Assembly (NCBI GenBank): GCA_035528035.1
Contig: DATKZI010000005.1
Coordinates: 1-64,000, forward strand
DNA length: 64,000 nucleotides
Reading direction: 5' to 3'
DNA from: JABLTI01 sp035528035
GTDB lineage: Archaea; Asgardarchaeota; Heimdallarchaeia; JABLTI01
How positions within the stretch are numbered: position 1 is the stretch's first letter; the number at the start of each line of letters is the position of its first letter. The notes beneath the pieces were generated by a model. The model saw only the letters and a list, made by a program, of their open reading frames with translations. It was not told where the DNA came from and searched no databases. The translations under genes and the position numbers were made by a program. Shown here piece after piece: positions 55,222 to 64,000 of this stretch.

Positions 55222-56418
55222 TTAATGATAATATTCTGAAACTTCTTTTTTTTCTCCTAAAATTGCATGAACTTTCTTCAATTCTTCAGGAATATTGATT
55301 TCTTGAGGACATTTCTCAATACATTCCAAACACTCTGTACAGATAGTAGCATTGCCATTTTGTTTTTCTAAATTAACATTCTTTTCCTTACTAGCTAATT
55401 TTTTATATTTTCTTCTTGTTAACCATTTCCGGATGCCAACATCTTGATTAAAATTATTTAATAAAGCAAAATTATCTGGAATATCAACTCCAGAAGGACA
55501 AGGCATACAATATTGGCATGTTGTACAAGGAACTAAAATTTTCTTTCGAAAAACTTCTGCAAGTTCAGTTATAATTTGCTTATCATCATCATTTAATGAA
55601 TTTATACCAGATTTATCTGCGCTTTGGCAATTTTCATCAACCATCTTTTGGGAACCCATACCACTTATAACTGTGGAAACTTCAGGTAAATTCCAGAGGA
55701 ATTGTAAAGCCCAATCAACGGGTGTTCTTTGACTCTTTGCTTTCCTCATAATTTCAAGTGCTTCTTCAGGGGGATTCGCTAAACGACCACCTTTCAAAGG
55801 TTCCATAATTACTGTTGCCATGCCTTTTTCATAAGCAAGCTTCAAACCTTCTGTTGTTGCTTGTAATCCAGTATCCATATAATTGTATTGAATTTGAACT
55901 ATATCCCAGTTGTACATTTCTAGGATTTCTTTAAAAACAGGTAAAGTATCGTGAAATGAAAAACCAATATATTTAATCAAACCTTTTTCTCTTGCTTCTT
56001 CCAATTTCTCGAGTAAACCAAGTTCTTTGACCTTTATTAAACGGTTACGACTTAAACCATGGAGAAGATAACCATCAACAGATTCAAGTTGCAATCTATC
56101 TAATTGTTGCCTCAAGTATTTATCGAAATCTTCAGGTTTTCTTAATATAAAAATTGGACTTTTTGTTACCAAGAAAACCTTTTCTCTATAACCATCTTTT
56201 AATGCTTGTCCAATAATTTTTTCACTTGCACCTAAATGATATGGCCATGCTGTATCAATATAATTAATACCTTGATCTATTCCAGAACGAATTATCTTTA
56301 TTGCTTCTTCACTTTTAACTCGACTGAGTATAGAATTTCTTCGGGTTGGCAATCGCATTGCTCCAAATCCAAGAGCTGAAACCTTAAAATCAATTGAACC
56401 AAATTTTCTATATTTCAT
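55222..56418 (-). CDS. Aldo/keto reductase with C-terminal ferredoxin-like tail
   Basis: 398 residues. The AKR tetrad is complete: D55 and Y60 in IDTAWPY, K86 in VTKSP, H120 in LLHGLS. After the barrel (about residue 285) come Cys sets CTTCQYCMPCPSGVDIP and CTECLECIEKCPQEINIP, the known Fe-S domain of AKR proteins found in anaerobes. The tail would bind [4Fe-4S] clusters and let ferredoxin, not only NADPH, supply electrons. 90 bp downstream of the ATC-like gene at 56509, so possibly the same transcript. Confidence 0.9.
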   Translation of the reverse strand: MKYRKFGSIDFKVSALGFGAMRLPTRRNSILSRVKSEEAIKIIRSGIDQGINYIDTAWPYHLGASEKIIGQALKDGYREKVFLVTKSPIFILRKPEDFDKYLRQQLDRLQLESVDGYLLHGLSRNRLIKVKELGLLEKLEEAREKGLIKYIGFSFHDTLPVFKEILEMYNWDIVQIQYNYMDTGLQATTEGLKLAYEKGMATVIMEPLKGGRLANPPEEALEIMRKAKSQRTPVDWALQFLWNLPEVSTVISGMGSQKMVDENCQSADKSGINSLNDDDKQIITELAEVFRKKILVPCTTCQYCMPCPSGVDIPDNFALLNNFNQDVGIRKWLTRRKYKKLASKEKNVNLEKQNGNATICTECLECIEKCPQEINIPEELKKVHAILGEKKEVSEYYH

Positions 56419-56508
56419 ACTAATCTTTCAATTATCTAAAGAGTATCACTATTAAATCTTACAATTTATATTTTAAATTAGAATAGTTAATAAAACTTGA
56501 ATTTTTGA

Positions 56509-57348
56509 TTAAAAATTCTTCCAAAAATCATCATCAGGATGTTTAATCTCACTAACAATTCGTTTATCATGATAAACGAAATCACAAAACGGATATCCTT
56601 CTACGAGAGTTTTTGTTCGTGTTAAAACAAAATTTGGATTAAGATAAGGCATCTTAGCAAAATCGCCATAGCATTCTAGGAGACTAGCTAATTCTAGATC
56701 AGGTAAATCTGAATAAATATCACCCCACATACATCGAGTAATTTTCAAGTAATATTTTCCATCTTCAACCATAGAAACAAAATTGTGCGTTTTAGGACAA
56801 TCATTGATATAGAATGATTTTGCATATTCTTCTACTGTTTCAGCTTTTTCTATTGTATTTTTATTGTTTTTATAACTAAGGTCAATAAATTCTTTAGCTA
56901 TTTCCAAGGTAACATCTCGAGAAACAATATCTAAAAGTGAAAATGCTAAATAATAAAAAGGATAAAACTCTCCTCGAATAACATCAATCATTAAAGCATA
57001 AATTTTATTGTTTTCAGATAGTTGTTTCTTATATTTATTGAAATTTAAAAAATGTAATGCTGCATTTTCGATTAAAGGTACATATTCTGAATATTTACTC
57101 AACCATTTATTTTCGGAATAATTGAGAACAAATTGTTCAATTAGTTTATTTTTTTCTGAAGGTATATTCATTTTATTGAGTTTTTCTTTATAGCTAACTA
57201 GAAGTCTTTCAATTAAATTTTTATCATATTTCGCGGTAATCCCAAGTAGTCTCTCAATGAGTTTTATTTCTCTTTTAACAAAATCAGTAATTTCAATTTG
57301 ACATTGTTCATTTTCATTATAATCTAAACAAACCTTTTTTTCTAACAT
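56509..57348 (-). CDS. ATC hydrolase-like protein, paralogue 4
   Basis: 279 residues, a distant copy of the tandem genes at 39.6-42.2 kb. The tail has FYINDCPKTHNF, ITRCMWGDIYSD, then LLECYGDFAKMP, FVLTRTKTLVEGYPFCDFVYHDKR. This copy fits the family consensus best: the RTxTLxxG-x-x-CDF ending is nearly perfect. It may be the functional enzyme on which the cluster's diverged copies can be modelled. It lies upstream of the AKR and GNAT genes on the same strand. Confidence 0.8.
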   Translation of the reverse strand: MLEKKVCLDYNENEQCQIEITDFVKREIKLIERLLGITAKYDKNLIERLLVSYKEKLNKMNIPSEKNKLIEQFVLNYSENKWLSKYSEYVPLIENAALHFLNFNKYKKQLSENNKIYALMIDVIRGEFYPFYYLAFSLLDIVSRDVTLEIAKEFIDLSYKNNKNTIEKAETVEEYAKSFYINDCPKTHNFVSMVEDGKYYLKITRCMWGDIYSDLPDLELASLLECYGDFAKMPYLNPNFVLTRTKTLVEGYPFCDFVYHDKRIVSEIKHPDDDFWKNF

Positions 57349-57386
57349 AGACTTATAATAGATTAGCTTTTTTTAAAAAGTATTTC

Positions 57387-57409
57387 ATTAATTAATTAAT
57401 TAATTAATT
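57387..57409. repeat. ATTA microsatellite
   Basis: A 23-bp run of the tetramer ATTA in the gap between the ATC-like gene and the esterase gene. Such runs can vary in length by replication slippage. Confidence 0.9.
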
Positions 57410-57557
57410 GGTAAGATTAATCTAATTTTTATTGTATTTTGATATGTATTATTTTAGCTTTACTTCTATTACAAAAGATAAAAGAAAGCATAAATTCTTT
57501 CTTTTCTCGTTTCTTTTCGTTTTCTAAAAATAAACATTTAATGTCTATTCACAATAA

Positions 57558-59603
57558 TTATTTAATATGTTTTTTAAGCCACCGAGCGATTATTTCACCC
57601 ATATCAAGATTACCATGATCCATACCTTCAAGACGATGATATTCCATTGAATACCCTTCATTCTTTAAGTTCTCAATAAATTCATCAGTGCTTTTAATAC
57701 TTACAGAACGATCTGCTGTTCCATGAATTACTAAATAATCAATATTCTTTGATTTCCCAATGAAGTTTCGCATGTCATTTTCAGCTTTCCCATCAAAATG
57801 TGGAAAACCTGCAGCAATTATTGCCCCATCGAAAAGATTGGGATGTAAGAATGTCATTCGCCATGTTCCATATCCACCCATAGAGAACCCCATAATTAAA
57901 GTCTTTTTTATTTTGAACATCTTTTTTATTTCTTTAATTATATCTTCAATATCCTGTTCTGATTGACCTATCCAATTATCACTTAGATCTCTTCCTCGAG
58001 GTGCAATAAGCAATATATTGGTATATCCTAGTACTGCTAATTGCTTCCCAATAGCTTTAATAAATCCTACTTCATCTACTCCACTTCCATGCATATTAAC
58101 CATTAAGATATATTCTCTTTCTAGTTCAAATCCTTCTGGCATTAAAAGTGAATAAGGTTGCAATGAATTATCAAATGGAGATTTAATTGCAGAACGCAAA
58201 TAACCTGTACGATTAAAAATTGATTTATCCCTTTTACAGTCGTTGATTAATTCATAGAGTTCCTCAAATTTATCATAAATTTCTTTAGGATTTTCTCTCG
58301 GGTGAAACTTATCAATTATATTTTCTATTTGATGTAACCGGAAATTCAATGAATGGATACTATTTTGAATTAAGTTATTATTCCCTAATTTTTCTAAGGA
58401 TTGAATTTTTTCATTAATTTCTAAAATAATATTAGGTTTGAAATTGTAGAATACTTGTTCCCAAGTTTCCTCTTTAAAATTAACTTTAATATTATAGAGT
58501 TCACTTTTCAGGTCTTCTGTGTTTATTTTTTCAGTAAGAATGTTTTTTCCTTTATTTAGAGAAATAGATTTCTCAATTGTTTTGATTAATTTCTGATTTT
58601 TATCAAAGATTTGAATTTTAATTGTATCCTCTGTTTTTTCAGGAGTGTAAAAATAGATTTCTAGGTTACTAAAATCAGCAGTTACTAAACGGTTATCCAT
58701 TTTTCCAGCTATTCTTATTGGAGATTCATCTGAAAATAAGTATTTGACTGGAACAAATCTACGATAATTTGTCATTTCAGAATCTGCATTGCTATCTTCT
58801 ATTAAATAAACAGATTTCTGATAATTTTCTTCAATTTGACTTATATATCTTATATAGAAACCACTTTTATTATCAATAAGTGGATTGAATGGCTTAAGAT
58901 AATCAAAAGGAATTTTTATGTCATAATAAGCAATCATTTCTTCTGTATCAATTTTGATCTCAGGTGTTAATTCCTCTCTAAATCCAAGATAATATGTTCC
59001 ATTATGATTTACTAAAACTCCTCTAGGTATTCCTTCCTCCATTGAAAAACCTAAGCCATAGAAATATTGAGTATCAATACATTCATTTTTTTCTTCATCT
59101 TCAGGCATAGTGAAATTCATAAAGAAACCATCTCCATATCTCCACGAACGATTACCATCCAAGAAATGCTTATCTTTTACCTCAGCTTTTATTTTGAAAA
59201 ATTCTCTATCAAATGATAATTCAATTTTAACTTTAGGTAAATCATCATCTGGATGAGTAAGTTTGACTTCTGTCCATTGATTTTCATGTAAGGTGATAGT
59301 TTTATCTTTGTGAGTTTTCGATAATTTCTGTTTTATACTATCAACTAGCTTTTTGTTATCTTCAATGTCACGTATTTCATAAAAAACTGAATCACGTATA
59401 AAGAAAAAAAGCCAGTCATTTTTTGTGCCAATAAAATTTCTTAAAAATCTAATGAGATTATTTTCTTCCTCTGAATATATTATTGTTGTATTCAAATCAA
59501 ATAGATTTTCAAGAATTCTTATATTCTCCAAGACTTTGTTTTTTAAAATCATAAAAACTTCATAATCTCGATGCTGATCCAATAATTTCAATATATTATC
59601 CAT
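57558..59603 (-). CDS. Esterase/alpha-beta hydrolase with N-terminal CBM9-like domain
   Basis: 681 residues, no signal peptide. Residues ~120-280 have a CBM9-like/DOMON-like beta pattern (RWTYGDGFFMNF-type strand, GTYYLGFREE, MIAYYDIKIPFDYL). A middle linker is coiled or helical. The C-terminal ~200 residues are an alpha/beta hydrolase: nucleophile S574 in MGFSMGGYG, D631 in HGTADRS, H663 in MDHGN, with oxyanion-forming HGSGV near 500. Architecture matches putative prolyl-oligopeptidase/feruloyl esterase-like depolymerases, though here all domains are in the cytosol. Substrate could be an acylated glycan fragment. Confidence 0.8.
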   Translation of the reverse strand: MDNILKLLDQHRDYEVFMILKNKVLENIRILENLFDLNTTIIYSEEENNLIRFLRNFIGTKNDWLFFFIRDSVFYEIRDIEDNKKLVDSIKQKLSKTHKDKTITLHENQWTEVKLTHPDDDLPKVKIELSFDREFFKIKAEVKDKHFLDGNRSWRYGDGFFMNFTMPEDEEKNECIDTQYFYGLGFSMEEGIPRGVLVNHNGTYYLGFREELTPEIKIDTEEMIAYYDIKIPFDYLKPFNPLIDNKSGFYIRYISQIEENYQKSVYLIEDSNADSEMTNYRRFVPVKYLFSDESPIRIAGKMDNRLVTADFSNLEIYFYTPEKTEDTIKIQIFDKNQKLIKTIEKSISLNKGKNILTEKINTEDLKSELYNIKVNFKEETWEQVFYNFKPNIILEINEKIQSLEKLGNNNLIQNSIHSLNFRLHQIENIIDKFHPRENPKEIYDKFEELYELINDCKRDKSIFNRTGYLRSAIKSPFDNSLQPYSLLMPEGFELEREYILMVNMHGSGVDEVGFIKAIGKQLAVLGYTNILLIAPRGRDLSDNWIGQSEQDIEDIIKEIKKMFKIKKTLIMGFSMGGYGTWRMTFLHPNLFDGAIIAAGFPHFDGKAENDMRNFIGKSKNIDYLVIHGTADRSVSIKSTDEFIENLKNEGYSMEYHRLEGMDHGNLDMGEIIARWLKKHIK

Positions 59604-59958
59604 TGATATTCAACCTGCAATCATTTTCTTTAAACATTTTTTTGAACATTAATTGACCTGAAATTGATCATCATTTCTAACCTTTTATGGATTTAAAAAA
59701 CACACTCACTATATGAAGTCTCTTTATGTGACTCAGGCCTAGGAAAAGAAATTTACTAAAAATCATTTTTTCTATTATTAAATCATACATAAAATTTACA
59801 TAAATTATCTAAAACAACCTTTATCGAAATGGTTAAATTTATTCTTAAAGTTAGGAGATAACTATATTAAACATAATAATTAAAAAAAACTTGAAATAAA
59901 TAAAAATTTCTTTTGCGCTTACCTATTGAACCTTGGATTCGATAAAAATATTGAAAAG
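59604..59958. other. Gene-free gap
   Basis: 355 bp between the esterase and ABC genes, both minus. I see no hairpin, coding remnant or repeat. Confidence 0.5.
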
Positions 59959-60633
59959 TTATTTATTTTGTTCAAGAATACCATAATCTAGTTTATGAAT
60001 ATAATCAGCTCTTTTAATAAAAGATTCACTGTGAGTAACAGCTATAATAGTTAAATTTTTATTTTTTAGTTTTGAAATAATTGCCCAAATATTTTTTCTG
60101 CTTTCAAAATCTAATGATCCAGTAGGTTCATCTAGCAATAATAATTGTATATCTTTAGCTAAAATAGCTGCAAGAGCAATTCTTTGTTTCTCACCTCCGC
60201 TCAAAGTTGCAGGTCGCACCTTTGAGAATTGTTCAATACCGAAATCTGTTAAAAATTCTTTCGTACGTTCTTCAGCTGTATGATACTGAACACCTGATAA
60301 TTGAGCTTGAAGTTTGATATATTCAAAAGTAGTAATATGGTCCGGTAAATAAGGAGTTTGAAATAGATAACCAATTTTCTCACGAATCCTATAAATTGCT
60401 TCCATAGAAGATAGAGAGCTTATTGGTTGATCAAAGAGTGTTCGTGTACCATTTGTTGGATGAAGAAATGTCGCTATAAGTTGCAATAAAGTTGTTTTAC
60501 CAGATCCGGAAGGTCCAGTTATCACATGAAATTCACCTTTGTTAATTAATAGATTAATGTCTTTAAGAATGGAAATTGGTTTGTTATCTGTTGTAAAAGT
60601 ATATTGAATGTTGTTTAATTCAACTATCGTCAT
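59959..60633 (-). CDS. ABC transporter ATPase (MacB/LolD type), second
   Basis: 224 residues. Walker A GPSGSGKTTLL, signature LSGGEKQR, Walker B LLLLDEPTGS, and switch His in VTHSES. It is of the LolD/MacB/FtsE group, which pairs with FtsX-type permeases. Its start overlaps the stop of the first ATPase gene by 4 bp. Together with that and the permease it forms a complex with two different ATPases. Confidence 0.9.
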   Translation of the reverse strand: MTIVELNNIQYTFTTDNKPISILKDINLLINKGEFHVITGPSGSGKTTLLQLIATFLHPTNGTRTLFDQPISSLSSMEAIYRIREKIGYLFQTPYLPDHITTFEYIKLQAQLSGVQYHTAEERTKEFLTDFGIEQFSKVRPATLSGGEKQRIALAAILAKDIQLLLLDEPTGSLDFESRKNIWAIISKLKNKNLTIIAVTHSESFIKRADYIHKLDYGILEQNK

Positions 60634-61334
60634 TGTTGTAATATCACCTTATACTTTTCAATAAGAAATTTCGGATTTTGGTTAATTATCGATTGATCAT
60701 GAGTAGAAATAAGAATTAAATCATCAGATAAATCATGAAAGTTAGTTATTACTTTAATCACCATATCACAGTTCTCTTGATCTAATTGTGCTGTTGGTTC
60801 ATCCAATAATAATATTGAAGGATAGAAAATTGTATTACAAATTAAACCCAAACGGCGCATTTCACCACCAGAAAGATGTATTGTTCTTTTGTCGAGTAGG
60901 TCTTTAATACCGAAATCAGTAGTAAAATCTAAAATTCTTTTATTACGTTCTTCTCTACTAAGATGATTATGCATAGCAAGGGAAAAAGCAATATTCTTCT
61001 TAACTGGAATGTGTAATGCAAGATATTTTGCAGGGAACTGATCCATATAACCAATAGTTCTTAGATAAGCGATTTTTTCTTTTGCTTTTAATTTATAGAT
61101 AGGTAAATCATTAAAAAATAATTCCCCAGCATCAATCTTTTCAATCCCAAGAATAATTCGTAATAAAGTTGTTTTTCCTGAACCTGAAGGACCAACTAAA
61201 AAATTTAGATTTGATGATGACATATTAAATGTTGCTCCAGCAAAGATGTTAATGTTGGTGTTTTCTTTATATGGATCAGGGAAGATTTTTGTTATATCTT
61301 TTGCAATTAATATTTTCGTATCACTACTCATCAT
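60630..61334 (-). CDS. ABC transporter ATPase, first
   Basis: 234 residues. Walker A GPSGSGKTTLL, signature LSGGEMRRL (still canonical LSGGE), Walker B ILLLDEPTAQ, switch His in STHDQS. It differs from the second ATPase in the N-terminus and in the signature tail, so the two are probably heterodimer partners. It starts 8 bp after the permease stop. Confidence 0.9.
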   Translation of the reverse strand: MMSSDTKILIAKDITKIFPDPYKENTNINIFAGATFNMSSSNLNFLVGPSGSGKTTLLRIILGIEKIDAGELFFNDLPIYKLKAKEKIAYLRTIGYMDQFPAKYLALHIPVKKNIAFSLAMHNHLSREERNKRILDFTTDFGIKDLLDKRTIHLSGGEMRRLGLICNTIFYPSILLLDEPTAQLDQENCDMVIKVITNFHDLSDDLILISTHDQSIINQNPKFLIEKYKVILQQ

Positions 61335-61342
61335 TTAACACC

Positions 61343-64000
61343 TCATTCTGGATAGCGATATATTAAACTTAAGTTTATATTTCTGTAACTAATTATATCA
61401 GCTATCATTTGAATTACAAGCATAGCTAGATAAATCGTTATTAAGATTATGAGATTTATATATGTTTGAGCTGAGAGCATAAAGCTTATGTCAAAAAGTG
61501 CTGAAATAATTATGTAAAAAATAACGAACATGATAACTGAGATTGTGGTAAAAATTATAGTATAAATAAGGAGTTCAATTAATTTGATATTTAACATAGG
61601 TTTTTTGTAGTTATTACTCATAGCTATAATACCTAAGGTAAGCACTTCAGGTCTTGAAATAATATCATCGATTTTTGAAAAAATGAAAGATGACAACCAT
61701 AAAAAGATTACTACCTCAAATAAAAGTATTACTGGATATATGATTGTTCGTTTCAAACCCTCATACACTAATGGATCGATTGTAGAAAATTCATCAAAAT
61801 ATATACCATCTAAATTTAATAATGAATTTGTTATAACTTCAACATTCTGTACTTTAGCATGTAAATAATATACTATATCATAATAAATAAAACTATAATC
61901 AAAGACTTGTTTTAAAGTATCAAAACTTGTAATCAAAATTAAACTGTTTATACTTCTATCACCGTTTTTATCTGTAACAGTAGGCCATTTATCGATAAAT
62001 CCTACAATTATAAGTTGAGTATCATCAACAAGTTCAATAGTATCACCTAGCTTAAAACCATGATCTTCAAATTTTTTTGAAACTATTACTGTCGATTCAT
62101 TTAGATCATTCAGATTTCCACTTGCCAGCCAATGCTTCTTATTCCATGAGGTAAAGTAATTAAAATAATCACTAATATTTATACCATAAGAAATAGGATC
62201 GTTTCCGCTATAATGTGTTTTAAGTATGGTTTGATTACCCCAGCTTTGTTTAATTATTTTTGTATAATCTATTATTTTAGGATTTAAATCTAAGTTATTT
62301 TCAAGAGTCGTTATATTATTATAACTTGTATTAAATCTAACTTCTGATCCCATCCACCATTCATTATCAGATTTAATAGAATCAAGAAATAAACTCGAAA
62401 ACATGAATCCGGTAAGAATTAAAGATAAAATGAATGAATAATATAAAAACTTTGATGTAATGAATTTCTTCCAGAATTCAAATAGTATGAAAGTTTTTGA
62501 AACAGCTTTGTTTCTTTTCTTTTGAATTAACTTTGTTATAGCGATAATACCACGAAGAATTAAACGAATAATTATCACAACAAGAAGACAAATAATAATT
62601 GCTGCAACAAGTAATATAACTAAATATAATAAATTATAATTTCTATTAAAAACCCAGAGTAATGTAATAATTGGTAATGAAAGCAAAATTTTTCCATAAA
62701 GTGGTATGCTCATTAATGGTTTATACTTATTAGAAATTGTTTGTTTACCAATAACAATTTGTCGTAAATAAATTTCATAATCTAGAAAAACAAAAAACGT
62801 TAGTAATAATTGAATTGAAACGAGAATTGAACCACCAATTAATATATCATTATCTAAACTTAATGAAATATCCAATAATCTTTGAAATAACATTAATGGA
62901 TAAAATAACAAGGAAGAAATAACTAAACTTGTTATGGTTATAAGAAAACTATCTAAAAACAGTGCTGATAGTCTTTTTTTCCAAGTCCATCCAGCTAAAA
63001 TTTCTCGTAACTCTTGATCTTTATTTACCTTCTGTAATTTATTTATTGTTCGCAGTAAAATAAAAAGTGAAATACCCCATACAATTAATTGCAAACCTCG
63101 AACAAATACATATAGGTATTCTACGAGAAAAATATTTTCCTCATATAAATAATTGAAAGAAAATGATAAATCAATAGAAGAATCTATCTCTTGAAATTTC
63201 ATATTAAGCTGAGATTTAAATTTTTCAATTAAAGAGACAGAATCCTGAGACCAATAAATAAATGCTTTTTGATAATCTGTAAATATGTTATAGCTCTCAA
63301 ATTGATAAGGTTCTGATATACCATGTGTTTTTTGCCATAAGATTTCATAAGCAATTGTTCGAAATAATATTGCAATTTTATAGTTATCATTTTTCAAATA
63401 AACATTCAGGTATGGTTTATAGATTTGAAATTGTTCAGAGTTTACTACATATGTTATGGTAAGATTCTCAGATTCCCCGTTTAGAATTATAGGATATTGC
63501 TCAGCTGTAAAGTTCGCACTGTCTTCTAAATTAAGGAGAAGAATATCTTGATCACTTAAAGGATTAATATTAGGTGTACAATTAGTATAAATTGTTTCGA
63601 ATAAAGTATCATTTATACATAACAGATAACATTCTTGAGTTAAATTTAATATTCCTTCTGTTTCAGCATGAAGACTATAAGACAGAGGATCAAACATTCC
63701 CCAAACATCTTTTGATACACCTTCTAATATTGAACTATAACTATTTATTATTTCTAATGTATTAGTTTGAAAGTTAAAAGTAAAATCATATTTAGGATGA
63801 TAATCCGTTGAATTTATAGCACTATTCTCAATATCATTAATTTGCCCATTAACATAGTTATTAAGATATTTCATCAAAATTGGTGGACTAACAAGTTGGG
63901 GAAGAAATAGAAAGAAAATTGATGCTAAAGAAATCAAACTTAATATTAGTACACTTCTAACCAACATTCTTTTTCTAGTATTTAATCTAAGTAATATTAC
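61343..64000 (-). CDS. Large FtsX/MacB-type ABC permease, cut by the window edge
   Basis: At least 874 residues. The frame stays open from the ATG at 63967 to the window end, and the extra codons read RLNTRKRMLVRSV, typical of the basic amphipathic start of FtsX-type permeases, so the true start is likely beyond 64000. Two halves are visible: a first helix, a ~250-residue outer domain and three or more helices (about 280-475), then a second first-helix (about 508-535), another outer domain and a final three-helix FtsX block. So a duplicated, fused permease. With two ATPases downstream, a heteromeric exporter or lipoprotein/mechanotransmission-type system is likely. Confidence 0.85.
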   Translation of the reverse strand, partial: VILLRLNTRKRMLVRSVLILSLISLASIFFLFLPQLVSPPILMKYLNNYVNGQINDIENSAINSTDYHPKYDFTFNFQTNTLEIINSYSSILEGVSKDVWGMFDPLSYSLHAETEGILNLTQECYLLCINDTLFETIYTNCTPNINPLSDQDILLLNLEDSANFTAEQYPIILNGESENLTITYVVNSEQFQIYKPYLNVYLKNDNYKIAILFRTIAYEILWQKTHGISEPYQFESYNIFTDYQKAFIYWSQDSVSLIEKFKSQLNMKFQEIDSSIDLSFSFNYLYEENIFLVEYLYVFVRGLQLIVWGISLFILLRTINKLQKVNKDQELREILAGWTWKKRLSALFLDSFLITITSLVISSLLFYPLMLFQRLLDISLSLDNDILIGGSILVSIQLLLTFFVFLDYEIYLRQIVIGKQTISNKYKPLMSIPLYGKILLSLPIITLLWVFNRNYNLLYLVILLVAAIIICLLVVIIIRLILRGIIAITKLIQKKRNKAVSKTFILFEFWKKFITSKFLYYSFILSLILTGFMFSSLFLDSIKSDNEWWMGSEVRFNTSYNNITTLENNLDLNPKIIDYTKIIKQSWGNQTILKTHYSGNDPISYGINISDYFNYFTSWNKKHWLASGNLNDLNESTVIVSKKFEDHGFKLGDTIELVDDTQLIIVGFIDKWPTVTDKNGDRSINSLILITSFDTLKQVFDYSFIYYDIVYYLHAKVQNVEVITNSLLNLDGIYFDEFSTIDPLVYEGLKRTIIYPVILLFEVVIFLWLSSFIFSKIDDIISRPEVLTLGIIAMSNNYKKPMLNIKLIELLIYTIIFTTISVIMFVIFYIIISALFDISFMLSAQTYINLIILITIYLAMLVIQMIADIISYRNINLSLIYRYPE

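Noticed and set aside
1..64000. tRNA, rRNA or CRISPR array
   Set aside because: No cloverleaf-like conserved arms, no G+C-rich RNA islands and no regular spacer-repeat pattern were seen by eye; a covariance search would be needed to exclude a cryptic tRNA.

Overview
The window is AT-rich DNA (roughly 30% G+C by eye) from an archaeon, most likely an Asgard archaeon of the Lokiarchaeia/Heimdallarchaeia type. Supporting signs are many large secreted proteins with one C-terminal membrane helix and a short basic tail, leucine-rich repeats, a TPR protein with a probable longin/roadblock-like end, zinc-ribbon membrane proteins, ArsR-type regulators, DUF2769 and TIGR04076 proteins, many small ferredoxins and no bacterial cell-wall genes. 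No hallmark such as a small GTPase, ESCRT protein or ribosomal RNA is present, so the phylum is an inference. Several genes start at TTG or GTG after a GGTGA-type Shine-Dalgarno.

Layout. 0-9.4 kb: an HxxxD acyltransferase, a cysteine-desulfurase-like protein without the catalytic Cys, a flavoprotein-ferredoxin pair, an ArsR regulator divergent from a cytosolic S41 peptidase, and an LRR protein. 9.5-22.4 kb: surface proteins, an ABC-2 exporter, a 4-OT tautomerase, and two surface cysteine peptidases of clan CD (legumain/caspase-like and clostripain-like), with two decayed genes between them. 22.7-31.8 kb: an iron-sulfur protein with a dense Cys cluster, then an accessory and partly decayed island. 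The island has an AbiEii-like nucleotidyltransferase with a small partner, one intact and two broken single-HKD phospholipase-D nuclease genes, a truncated HsdS, an AlbA_2-like scrap, an unlisted 45-residue membrane peptide, a duplicated 91-bp leader and a large FG-GAP propeller protein.

31.8-38.2 kb: a three-domain GIFT/GATase-like surface protein, an MFS transporter, an M23 peptidase coupled to a zinc-ribbon membrane protein, and DUF2769. 38.3-43.1 kb: the most system-like block. Three tandem L-2-amino-thiazoline-4-carboxylate (ATC) hydrolase-like paralogues and two tandem TIGR04076 proteins form a tight operon, with a ferredoxin gene downstream and a divergent winged-helix regulator upstream; a fourth ATC-like gene lies at 56.5 kb. 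43.2-52 kb: a degenerate M23-like protein, large Ig/FN3-like surface proteins and an MBL hydrolase. 52-64 kb: TPR protein, double GNAT, aldo/keto reductase with Fe-S tail, ATC-like protein, a CBM9-like/esterase fusion, and an ABC system with two ATPases and one large FtsX-type permease that runs off the right edge.

Functional reading: the organism invests heavily in cell-surface proteins and processing peptidases and has an anaerobe's ferredoxin-rich metabolism. The ATC/TIGR04076 operon is the best candidate for an uncharacterised pathway. No tRNA, rRNA, CRISPR array or intact insertion sequence was seen.
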